Below are positions 1 to 6,329 of a stretch of DNA of 15,187 bases, in pieces (position 1 is the stretch's first letter; every line of letters begins with the position of its first letter). The DNA is from Defluviitaleaceae bacterium (GTDB taxonomy: Bacteria; Bacillota; Clostridia; Lachnospirales; UBA5962), in NCBI GenBank assembly GCA_009787435.1, contig WRFW01000209.1:1-15187 (forward strand), written 5' to 3'. The position numbers and the translations under genes are program-made. The notes beneath the pieces were generated by a model. That model had not been told where the DNA came from and did no database searches. It saw nothing but the letters and a program-made list of their open reading frames with translations.

Positions 1-1058
1 TGAACTGTATCTCTCGTATTAAATACATTTATTTGTTGGTTAATATTTGTATTTAAAGTGTAATCATTTCTTATAGGTGTGCCTATAGTAATAAGTGTAA
101 TATTATTTGTATTTATGTTGTAGTGGTTACTTAGCCTATTTATTGCACGTATGCTAACATTTCCACCATGGCTGTAGCCTATAAGAACTATATTTAAATT
201 TGGATTTTCTGTTAATCTTTCATTTATGCTGCTTGCTATTGCATGTCCTTCATTACTACGTACTACTGCGTTTAAAGCTCCGCCCCAGTCTGGAATATGA
301 ATATTGTTAGTAGAGATTGATAACTCGTTCGCTAGATATTCTACAAATTCATTAGACCAATGCTTTCTTGGTCCAGCTCCTGGTAGATTTACAACACCAG
401 GCGGCATAACCGTTCCATGAACTAGCCAAACTTCCAAATCAGAGTGTACCCTAGTTCCACTTCTTCCCCCTGAGGCTCTTTCAGAAGAGCCAGCACCAAC
501 TATAGGTGTTCCTACTAACATATCTATAGGTCTTGGTTGTTGTGGTATTCTCATTCCGTAAGCTTCGCCATTTATAAGAACTCTATCGGTCATATCTGGT
601 TTTTGCCCTAATAAAATAGTCGCTGACCAAGTATGTTCGTCAAATTCTTCTTTATAGCTTATTATAAAAGCTTTAGTAAATTCTATACGGCGAATTTCAT
701 TGTCCGCTCTATATGTAGCAACTTCTAAGGAATGATAATAGTTTTCTGGATTATCTTCAAATCTTGTTTTTGCCCAATTTGGTATTATATTTGTAATTCT
801 TTCTTCTTGCCCCTCATAATTTCTTATGTTTTCACTTAAGCTAAAAACTCTTTTCATATCTATTTTTATCTCAAGCCCTAAAGCATAGTATGTTTTGGCA
901 TTCCATATAGTCTTTGTTTCTTGTTTTATGCTTTTTGCATAGCTTCCAAAAAGGTTTTCAAATGAGAAATCAAATGATGTGTTTATAAACTTCCATTCAA
1001 TAACTTCATCAAGTTTTAATTCAAAATTGTGTAAACCCTCTAACTTCATTGTTTGCAT
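1..1058 (-). CDS. Partial alpha/beta-hydrolase (lipase-like) protein with an unidentified N-terminal domain
   Basis: An open frame of 352 codons runs from ATG at 1058 to the left edge without a stop, so the C-terminus is missing. The start is supported by AAAGGATGG about 9 nt upstream and by a promoter at 1108-1137. Residues from about 205 look like a serine hydrolase: HGT at 214-216 (oxyanion region), the nucleophile elbow GYSHGG at 294-299 with Ser296, TPIRNDY at 327-333, and a candidate acid Asp350 in TRDTVQ; the catalytic His would lie beyond the edge. This GxSxGG plus GTPxRxDY arrangement is known from bacterial lipase-like proteins, some of them secreted effectors. Residues 1-200 have no signal peptide. 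Their stretch IEFTKAFIISYKEEFDE weakly recalls the conserved strand of Hcp/TssD tube proteins, which is inference only. The hydrolase call is fairly secure; the substrate is unknown. Confidence 0.75.
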   Translation of the reverse strand, partial: MQTMKLEGLHNFELKLDEVIEWKFINTSFDFSFENLFGSYAKSIKQETKTIWNAKTYYALGLEIKIDMKRVFSLSENIRNYEGQEERITNIIPNWAKTRFEDNPENYYHSLEVATYRADNEIRRIEFTKAFIISYKEEFDEHTWSATILLGQKPDMTDRVLINGEAYGMRIPQQPRPIDMLVGTPIVGAGSSERASGGRSGTRVHSDLEVWLVHGTVMPPGVVNLPGAGPRKHWSNEFVEYLANELSISTNNIHIPDWGGALNAVVRSNEGHAIASSINERLTENPNLNIVLIGYSHGGNVSIRAINRLSNHYNINTNNITLITIGTPIRNDYTLNTNINQQINVFNTRDTV

Positions 1059-1107
1059 TGCTAACCATCCTTTTGTAATCTAATCTATATTTTAATTCTT
1101 TATACTT

Positions 1108-1137
1108 ATAATATCATATAATATACAATTATGTCAA
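1108..1137 (-). promoter_or_regulatory. Sigma-A promoter of the hydrolase gene
   Basis: On the minus strand TTGACA (complement of 1132-1137) is followed after 18 nt by TATTAT (complement of 1108-1113). It lies about 50 nt upstream of the hydrolase start codon at 1058. The -35 box is exact and the -10 box has one mismatch. Confidence 0.65.
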
Positions 1138-1198
1138 TATTTATTTTTTTAAGCCTTTCCCATATAGGAAGCGTGTTTCCATAGCTTCAAATATTGTT

Positions 1199-1227
1199 TT
1201 GACATTTTCCCTAAAATGCTTTATAAT
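1199..1227 (+). promoter_or_regulatory. Consensus sigma-A promoter of alaS-fliW-csrA
   Basis: TTGACA at 1199-1204 and TATAAT at 1222-1227 are both exact and separated by 17 nt. Transcription should start near 1234, giving an untranslated leader of about 220 nt before alaS. No T-box signature (the conserved GGTGG-type antiterminator motif) is visible in the leader. Confidence 0.85.
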
Positions 1228-1261
1228 ATATAGTAAAATCAATAATGAGAATTTGCCTCCA

Positions 1262-1370
1262 GTTGGGCATCTCTAAAAACTCCTTTTGGTCGTTTTTAAC
1301 TCACCCACGATAGCCTAAAGAGGGGCTATATTTAACGTGCTTTTCTAAAAACTTAGCAGTTTTTAGAGAC
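1262..1370 (-). repeat. Structured intergenic repeat, diverged copy in the alaS leader
   Basis: Read on the minus strand, this stretch aligns with the two tandem units at 6328-6509. It shares an ACGTTAAA.ATAGCCC block, GGCTATCGTGG, then TGAG.TAAAA.CGACCAAA. Stems visible on the plus strand are GTTGGG with the CACCCA region (1262-1307), ATAGCC/GGCTAT (1310-1329), and TCTAAAAAC (1344-1352) with GTTTTTAGA (1359-1367). The last hairpin replaces the GTAACAAAGTTAC hairpin of the other copies. This stretch fills most of the transcribed alaS leader. The region from 1059 to 1455 otherwise holds only the two promoters and the RBS hairpin. Confidence 0.7.
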
Positions 1371-1432
1371 ACTTAATTACTATTTTAAAAAGATTATACT
1401 TTGCAGAGTGTGCTATTAAAAAAAATTAAAAA

Positions 1433-1451
1433 CCCCCAAAGGGGGAGGAGG
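1433..1451 (+). promoter_or_regulatory. alaS ribosome binding site abutting a GC hairpin
   Basis: The sequence CCCCC-AAA-GGGGG (1433-1445) folds into a 5-bp hairpin directly against AGGAGG (1446-1451), which sits 4 nt before the alaS ATG at 1456. The ribosome binding site is very strong, and the spacing fixes the start codon. Five consecutive G/C pairs are conspicuous in such A/T-rich DNA, and the hairpin could limit ribosome access. Confidence 0.6.
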
Positions 1452-1455
1452 AAAA

Positions 1456-4074
1456 ATGAACTTAAATGAAATAAGAGAAGCATATCTCAGCTTTTTTGAA
1501 AAAAAATTACACACTAGAATGCCCAGTGCTTCTTTAATACCCCAAAATGATAAAAGTTTATTAATTATAAACTCTGGTATGGCACCATTAAAGCCGTATT
1601 TTATAGGGAAAGAAACACCGCCAAATTTAAGGCTCACTACTTGCCAAAAATGCATAAGAACAGGTGATATTGAAAATGTAGGGAAAACGCAGAGGCACGG
1701 AACTTTCTTTGAAATGCTCGGCAATTTTTCTTTCGGTGAATATTTTAAAAAAGAAGCAACAGCATGGGCTTTAGAATTTTGCTTAGAAGTTTTAAAACTT
1801 CCTAAAGATTCTATATATTTCTCTATATACGAAGAAGATGAAGAAACAGCATTAATTTGGGAATCACTTGGAATTCCTAAAGAAAAAATAGTTAGGCTAG
1901 GCAAAGATGATAACTTTTGGGAAGTGGGCACTGGTCCTTGCGGTCCTTGCAGCGAGCTTTATTATGATAGGGGTAAAAAATATGGCTGTGGCAGTGATAC
2001 TTGTGCCCCTGGCTGTGATTGTGATAGATTTTTAGAATTTTGGAATTTAGTTTTCACACAATTTAATAAAGAAGAAAACGGCACCTATTCAGACCTTTCA
2101 AATAAAAATATAGATACCGGCATGGGTTTAGAGCGTATGGCAGTAATAATGCAAGAAGTTTCTTCAATTTTTGATGTCGATACTATGCAAAATATAATAT
2201 CTAAAATAACAGAGCTTTCAAACCAAAAATATAACGAACACGAACAAAAAGATATTTCAATAAGAATAATAACAGACCATATAAGAAGTATAACTTTTAT
2301 GCTTTCAGACGGTATCTTGCCAAGTAATGAGGGGCGTGGCTATGTTCTAAGAAGGCTTCTTAGAAGAGCAGTTCGCCACGGTAAAAAATTAGGTATAAAA
2401 GGTGATTTTTTAGAAAAAGTTTCAGCTGTAGTTGTTGAAAATTCTAAAACTGCTTACCCAGAATTAGAACAAAAACAAAACATAATTTTTAAATATTTAA
2501 ATATCGAAGAAGAAGCCTTTAACAAAACTATAGACCAAGGGCTTTTAATGATAGAAAAATTAACTTCTGAAAAAGAAAATGAAGTTACTAAAAAGGCTAT
2601 TTCTGGCGAAGATGCTTTCAAAATGTATGACACATATGGCTTTCCACTAGAGCTTTTAACTGAGATTGCAGAAGAAAAAGGCTTTTCTGTAGATAAAGAT
2701 AGCTATGAAAGGCATATGCAAGCCCAGCGTGAAAGAGCTAGAAACGCAAGAAGTGCTTCTAATTTCTTAGAGGGTGATATTTTTGAAAATATCCAAGCGA
2801 CAGAGTTTCTAGGCTATAATAATTTTAAATTAGAAGCGACCGTTTTGCACGTTTCAAAAGATGAGAAAAATGAAAAGAATATTAAAATAATTTTAAATAA
2901 AACACCTTTTTATGCTGAATCAGGTGGGCAAATTGGTGATAGCGGTTTAATTATTTCAAATACAGGCTCAAATAATGCAACTATTGAAATAACTAAAACA
3001 GTAAAAAGTGGTGATAAAATAATTCACATAGGAACTTTGCTAAAAGGTGAATTAAAAGCGGGTGATTTAGTAACAGCCGAAGTTTACCAGTCTGAAAGAA
3101 AGAAAATTTCAAGAAATCACACAGCAGCACACCTTTTGCACAAAGCTTTAAAAGATGTGTTAGGAGAAGATGCAAACCAAGCAGGCTCAGAAGTTAGTTC
3201 TAAAAAACTTAGGTTTGATTTTACTCATTTTGAAGCGGTAACAGCAGAGCAGCTAGAAAAAATTGAAAATATAGTAAATAGACTAATTTTACAAGCTCAC
3301 CCCGTTATAATAGAAGAAAAACCTATAGAAGAAGCTAAAAAGGAGGGGGCGATTGCTCTTTTTGGTGAAAAGTATGGCGATTTTGTCCGTGTTGTTAAAA
3401 TGGGGGCTAGCATAGAGCTTTGTGGCGGCACACATTTAACGAACACTTCAGAAGTTTGTATGTTTAAAATTATTTCAGAAAGCTCTATAGCCCAAGGTGT
3501 TAGAAGAATTGAAGCAATTTCTGGTTTAGAAGTTGTAGATTATACACGTGAAAAAGAAGCAAAACTTAAGGAAATTGAAAACACATTAAAAGCTTCTGGT
3601 GATAACGCTTTAAAGAAAATTAACACTCTTTTAGAAGAAAACAAAACTTTGGCAGAAAAAGCTTTCAATTTTGAATGTAGATTTAATATGGAGCGTTATT
3701 ATTCTAAATTAGTAAGTTCTAAAATTGAAATAAATGAAACGCCTGCAATTATTTATAGAATAGACGGCATTTCAAGTGATATAATGCTTTTCTTAGCCGA
3801 TATAATATGCAAAGAATGGGAAAGTTTAGTTGCTATTTTAATTGGCGATTGTGAGGGTAAAGTTAATATAGTAGTTACGGCGACTAGCGATTTAGTTAAA
3901 AAAGGAATAAATGCAGGGAATATAGCCCGTGAAATGTCAAAAGCGACTGGCGGCGGCGGTGGCGGCAAGCCAAATAGAGCTATAGCAGGCGGGAAAGATA
4001 CAACTAAAATAGATGAATCTTTAGAACTAGCAAGAGACCTTTTATATTTACCACAGGTTGGAGAGAAGAAATGA
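1456..4074 (+). CDS. alaS: Alanyl-tRNA synthetase
   Basis: This cytoplasmic enzyme charges tRNA-Ala with alanine and edits mischarged Ser/Gly. At 872 residues it is full length for the bacterial family. The class II catalytic domain is at the N-terminus (SGMAPLKPYF near residue 40; CQKCIRTGDIENVGKTQRH; FFEMLGNFSFG). A cysteine cluster typical of Bacillota AlaRS follows (C178, C183, C187, C189). The editing domain carries the zinc ligands H555 and H559 (HTAAH) and C656 and H660 (CGGTH). The C-Ala domain includes a Gly run and KPNRAIAGGKD near the end. The start is set by AGGAGG 4 nt upstream. The TGA stop overlaps the fliW start (ATGA), which suggests translational coupling. Nothing in the catalytic core looks degenerate. 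Confidence 0.98.
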   Translation: MNLNEIREAYLSFFEKKLHTRMPSASLIPQNDKSLLIINSGMAPLKPYFIGKETPPNLRLTTCQKCIRTGDIENVGKTQRHGTFFEMLGNFSFGEYFKKEATAWALEFCLEVLKLPKDSIYFSIYEEDEETALIWESLGIPKEKIVRLGKDDNFWEVGTGPCGPCSELYYDRGKKYGCGSDTCAPGCDCDRFLEFWNLVFTQFNKEENGTYSDLSNKNIDTGMGLERMAVIMQEVSSIFDVDTMQNIISKITELSNQKYNEHEQKDISIRIITDHIRSITFMLSDGILPSNEGRGYVLRRLLRRAVRHGKKLGIKGDFLEKVSAVVVENSKTAYPELEQKQNIIFKYLNIEEEAFNKTIDQGLLMIEKLTSEKENEVTKKAISGEDAFKMYDTYGFPLELLTEIAEEKGFSVDKDSYERHMQAQRERARNARSASNFLEGDIFENIQATEFLGYNNFKLEATVLHVSKDEKNEKNIKIILNKTPFYAESGGQIGDSGLIISNTGSNNATIEITKTVKSGDKIIHIGTLLKGELKAGDLVTAEVYQSERKKISRNHTAAHLLHKALKDVLGEDANQAGSEVSSKKLRFDFTHFEAVTAEQLEKIENIVNRLILQAHPVIIEEKPIEEAKKEGAIALFGEKYGDFVRVVKMGASIELCGGTHLTNTSEVCMFKIISESSIAQGVRRIEAISGLEVVDYTREKEAKLKEIENTLKASGDNALKKINTLLEENKTLAEKAFNFECRFNMERYYSKLVSSKIEINETPAIIYRIDGISSDIMLFLADIICKEWESLVAILIGDCEGKVNIVVTATSDLVKKGINAGNIAREMSKATGGGGGGKPNRAIAGGKDTTKIDESLELARDLLYLPQVGEKK

Positions 4075-4502
4075 AAATAGAAAGTGTAATTTTTGGTGAA
4101 TTAGAAATAAATGAAGATACTATAATAACTTTTAAGGGTGGCATACCTGGTTTTTCGGAAGAAAAATATGTTATAATTGAAGATGAAGAAAATAAAGTGT
4201 TTTTTTGGATACAGTCTATAGAAAATCCTATAGTTGTGTTGCCTTTAATTAATGCTAGGTTTTTTGTTGAAGAATATGTGCCTATTATAAATAACCCGCT
4301 ATTTAGTGAAACTTCTGAAGAAGATATGGCAATTTATAATATAGTTAAAGTTACGGATAATATTGAAGAACTTACAGTTAACCTTAAAGGCCCAATAGTA
4401 ATAGACACAAAAGAAAAAAAAGGTATGCAAGTAGTCTCAGATGGTGATTTTTCTGTGAAACATCAACTTTTTACTGGAAAATCAAAAAAGGAGGCGAACT
4501 AA
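4071..4502 (+). CDS. fliW: Flagellar assembly factor FliW
   Basis: FliW binds CsrA and flagellin. When flagellin accumulates it displaces FliW, freeing CsrA to repress flagellin translation. The 143 residues fit the family length and contain its hallmarks: an N-terminal FGELEI strand, FKGGIPGF near residue 24, FFWIQSIENP near residue 44, and FFVEEYVP near residue 65. The start codon overlaps the alaS stop by 4 nt (ATGA), with GGAGAG just upstream. The next gene is csrA, its known partner, 1 nt beyond the stop, so the pair is translated together. The link to alaS, rather than to flgK/flgL/hag genes, is the unusual part of the context. Confidence 0.96.
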   Translation: MKIESVIFGELEINEDTIITFKGGIPGFSEEKYVIIEDEENKVFFWIQSIENPIVVLPLINARFFVEEYVPIINNPLFSETSEEDMAIYNIVKVTDNIEELTVNLKGPIVIDTKEKKGMQVVSDGDFSVKHQLFTGKSKKEAN

Positions 4503-4503
4503 T

Positions 4504-4758
4504 ATGCTAGCATTAACGAGAAAAAAAGGGCAATCTATAATGATAGCTGATGATATAGAAATTGTAGTTATCTCTATCACTCAAGACCAAGTGAAGCTTG
4601 GCATAAGAGCACCAAGAGAAATTCCGGTTAATAGAAAAGAGATTTACTTAGCAATAGCCGAAAGCAACAGAGAAGCTAAGGAAGCAGCGGCAGCAGCCGC
4701 TTCTGCTGCCAATTCATCTAAACCTGGGCTTTTTCAAAAATTAAAAGACCTTTTATAG
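4504..4758 (+). CDS. csrA: Carbon storage/flagellin translation regulator CsrA
   Basis: This is an RNA-binding homodimer that blocks ribosome access at GGA-containing hairpins; in Bacillota its main known target is flagellin mRNA. Residues 1-55 carry the family pattern: MLALTRKKGQSI, DDIEIVVISI, VKLGIRAPREIPVNRKEIY. The RNA-contacting L4, R6 and R44 are present, while the frequent H43 is N43. The total of 84 residues is longer than the usual 60-75, because of an alanine-rich tail (EAKEAAAAAASAANSS, about residues 58-73) ending in a short amphipathic stretch, GLFQKLKDLL. AGGAGG lies inside the end of fliW, 10 nt before the ATG. The organism is therefore expected to make flagella. Confidence 0.96.
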   Translation: MLALTRKKGQSIMIADDIEIVVISITQDQVKLGIRAPREIPVNRKEIYLAIAESNREAKEAAAAAASAANSSKPGLFQKLKDLL

Positions 4759-4793
4759 ACCATATAGCAAATTATAGGAAGTATATTGCCGCA

Positions 4794-4849
4794 AAAAATT
4801 GGGTATCTCTAAAAATTCCTTTTAGTCCTTTTTATCTCACCCAATTTTT
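4794..4849 (-). repeat. Half copy of the intergenic repeat after csrA, possible terminator
   Basis: An 11-bp perfect stem, AAAAATTGGGT (4794-4804) with ACCCAATTTTT (4839-4849), encloses a second hairpin CTAAAA/TTTTAG (4809-4825). Read on the minus strand it matches only the TGGGTGAG...CCCA module of the longer copies; the hairpin carrying GATAGCCC is absent. Because the descending arm ends in TTTTT it could end the alaS-fliW-csrA transcript, although the loop is long for a classical terminator. The spacer 4759-4956 holds nothing else apart from the possible promoter at 4892-4921. Confidence 0.6.
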
Positions 4850-4891
4850 CATTTCTTAGCCTCAAAATAATAAACTTTATTGAATTATTAT

Positions 4892-4921
4892 GAATACATT
4901 TTTCCTTTTCTGACAATAATA
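4892..4921 (+). promoter_or_regulatory. Possible forespore sigma (F/G-type) promoter of spoIIQ-like gene
   Basis: GAATA at 4892-4896 is followed after 18 nt by AATAATA at 4915-4921. As I recall the Bacillus sigma-G consensus (GHATR, about 18 nt, CATWMTA), this fits except for A in place of C at the first -10 position. No convincing sigma-A promoter is seen in this spacer. The call is inference, supported mainly by the identity of the downstream gene. Confidence 0.4.
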
Positions 4922-4956
4922 TGTTTGTAAAAATATTAATTGCCAAGGAGGTAAGA

Positions 4957-5781
4957 ATGAAACAAAACAACACAAATAGAGCTTTAATTGCGGCTCTTGG
5001 GCTTCTTCTTGTAGGCGGGGTAGTATTAACTGTAACTTTGTTTAATACGAACGAACCCCAAACGACCCCTGTAGATTCTCTTGCAGCTCAGCTAGAAGTG
5101 CCGCAGTTAACAGTGCCTATAGTGGAGCCTAGTATCTCAGAAGCAGGCATAAGGGAATTTTTTAACCCAGAGCCAAGCCAAAGCGAAGCTATAGAAGATA
5201 CTGAGCAAACACCAGAGCTGCCAACTAACCAGCCAACAGATAATGCAGAGGGCGAGCAGGCAGGCACACCCGGTGCAGAAGCTCCTATAGAAAATGAGCT
5301 TGATTATACCGAGCAAGCTTACTATGAAGCTGAGCCAACAGTGCCAGTTTTTTCAGCTTTTGAATATGGTGCAAGAATGGCTTGGCCAGTTCGTGGGGAA
5401 GTAGTAATGGATTATTCAACAGATAGGTTTATATTTGACCCTACTCTAAATCTTTACCGCACAAATGCTATAATGGGAATCGCTTCAACAGAGGGAACGC
5501 CCGTACAAGCAGCAGCAGAGGGTGTAATATCTTCTATAACAAACACTAGGCGAGAAGGAAACAAAATAACTATAGACCATGGAAACGGCTGGAGCACTAC
5601 ATACACCCAGCTAGACGATATAATCGTTTCAGTTGGTGATGTAGTAGTTTTAGGCGAAGTAATAGCACACGTTGCAAGGCCTACTATTTTTTCTAGCGAA
5701 CTTGGTGAAAATGTAGGTATAAGAGTAACGAGAGATAATGAAACAGTGAACCCTCTCTATATGCTAAGCAGCGTAGATTAA
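4957..5781 (+). CDS. spoIIQ: SpoIIQ-like membrane-anchored LytM/M23 protein, zinc site lost
   Basis: SpoIIQ sits in the forespore membrane and pairs with mother-cell SpoIIIAH to form the engulfment channel. I chose ATG 4957 (274 residues) because AAGGAGGT lies about 5 nt before it; an upstream in-frame ATG at 4921 has no such site. Residues 9-31 form one membrane segment. Residues 40-135 are acidic and Pro/Glu/Gln-rich, a flexible linker. Residues 143-270 resemble the LytM fold: WPVRGEVVMDYSTD, the TLNLYRT stretch, GTPVQAAAEGVI, ITIDHGNGWSTTY. The metal ligands are replaced: the usual H...D near GID reads NAIMGIA, and the HxH position reads NVGIRV. It is therefore probably a non-catalytic structural domain, as in Bacillus SpoIIQ. 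The spoIIQ name is inferred from architecture; another degenerate M23 protein is possible. Confidence 0.7.
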   Translation: MKQNNTNRALIAALGLLLVGGVVLTVTLFNTNEPQTTPVDSLAAQLEVPQLTVPIVEPSISEAGIREFFNPEPSQSEAIEDTEQTPELPTNQPTDNAEGEQAGTPGAEAPIENELDYTEQAYYEAEPTVPVFSAFEYGARMAWPVRGEVVMDYSTDRFIFDPTLNLYRTNAIMGIASTEGTPVQAAAEGVISSITNTRREGNKITIDHGNGWSTTYTQLDDIIVSVGDVVVLGEVIAHVARPTIFSSELGENVGIRVTRDNETVNPLYMLSSVD

Positions 5782-5869
5782 GATTAAAAAAATTCTAATC
5801 ATCTCTTCCCCCAAAGCTATATCTTTGCTAGGTTATTTAAAAACTTTCAAAGAAATTTTAAAAAAAGGC

Positions 5870-5898
5870 TTGACAAACGAGCTGAAATGTGTTAAAAT
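5870..5898 (+). promoter_or_regulatory. Sigma-A promoter of the tRNA-Gly/tRNA-Gln unit
   Basis: TTGACA (5870-5875), a 17-nt spacer, then TAAAAT (5893-5898). The start is expected near 5905, about 35 nt before tRNA-Gly. The transcript would open with the hairpin GACAAGC (5909-5915) / GCTTGTC (5922-5928). The rest of the spacer from 5782 to 5869 shows no other clear feature. Confidence 0.75.
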
Positions 5899-5940
5899 AT
5901 ATTTTGTTGACAAGCGAGTTAGCTTGTCTGCATAATATAA

Positions 5941-6012
5941 GCGTGAATAGCTCAGTGGTAGAGCATCGCCTTGCCAAGGCGAGGGTCGCGGGTTCAAGTC
6001 CCGTTTCGCGCT
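5941..6012 (+). tRNA. tRNA-Gly(GCC)
   Basis: The cloverleaf is complete. The acceptor arm is GCGTGAA (5941-5947) with TTCGCGC (6005-6011), including one G-U pair. The anticodon loop is TTGCCAA with anticodon GCC. The T arm contains GGTTCAAGTCCC, and the discriminator is T at 6012, as usual for bacterial tRNA-Gly. CCA is not encoded. A T-run follows immediately. Confidence 0.97.
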
Positions 6013-6158
6013 TTTTTATTTGTTTTTTAGAGTAGCAGCTAACTTAGATTTAGACAATGAGAATAATGAAGAGGTGAGAAATTTTTCCTTTTGGTAAATT
6101 TCAGAGCTTCTGAAGAAATTCAACACAGTATAAATTAAATTTAGTTGTTGCTATTTTT

Positions 6159-6230
6159 AGGGTTGTCGCCAAGCGGTAAGGCACAGGGTTTTGATCCCTG
6201 CATTCCAAGGTTCGAATCCTTGCAGCCCTG
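6159..6230 (+). tRNA. tRNA-Gln(UUG)
   Basis: The acceptor arm is AGGGTTG (6159-6165) with CAGCCCT (6223-6229), and the discriminator is G at 6230. The D arm region reads GCCAAGCGGTAAGGC. The anticodon stem CAGGG/CCCTG holds the loop TTTTGAT with anticodon TTG. The T arm has GGTTCGAATCC. CCA is not encoded. It lies 146 nt after tRNA-Gly, probably in the same transcript, because no strong promoter is seen between them. Confidence 0.96.
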
Positions 6231-6259
6231 GTAGTTTTATTTTTTCTTCGGACTATTTT

Positions 6260-6299
6260 GATTGAAGTTTAGCCTTTTTGCTTTCTTCAATCTTTTTTT
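6260..6299 (+). terminator. Rho-independent terminator of the tRNA unit
   Basis: GATTGAAG (6260-6267) pairs with CTTCAATC (6285-6292) and is followed by seven T residues (6293-6299). The next promoter starts directly afterwards at 6301. Confidence 0.75.
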
Positions 6300-6300
6300 A

Positions 6301-6329
6301 TTGCAATTTTTATTATTTTATGGTATAAT
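6301..6329 (+). promoter_or_regulatory. Sigma-A promoter of the Hsp70/Hsp70-vWA operon
   Basis: TTGCAA (6301-6306), a 17-nt spacer and an exact TATAAT (6324-6329). The predicted start near 6336 lies at the head of the first 91-bp repeat unit, giving a leader of about 265 nt. No CIRCE (HrcA) palindrome is present, so regulation unlike that of ordinary dnaK/groE operons is expected. Confidence 0.7.

Noticed and set aside
1234..1455. T-box riboswitch in the alaS leader
   Set aside because: Expected for alaS in Bacillota, but the conserved T-box core and a terminator hairpin with a U-run are absent.
1416..1931. 171-codon minus-strand open frame opposite alaS
   Set aside because: It lies entirely over the alaS leader and strongly conserved catalytic region; it has no ribosome binding site and low-complexity, shadow-like composition. 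Other open frames opposite alaS, the Hsp70 genes and YibE/F were dropped for the same reason.
4921..4956. Earlier ATG for the SpoIIQ-like gene
   Set aside because: It has no ribosome binding site. The in-frame ATG at 4957 follows AAGGAGGT and places the membrane segment directly after a short charged N-terminus.
5907..5936. Second promoter for tRNA-Gly (TTGACA, 18 nt, CATAAT)
   Set aside because: Its start point would fall at about 5943, inside the mature tRNA. The promoter at 5870-5898 is better placed.
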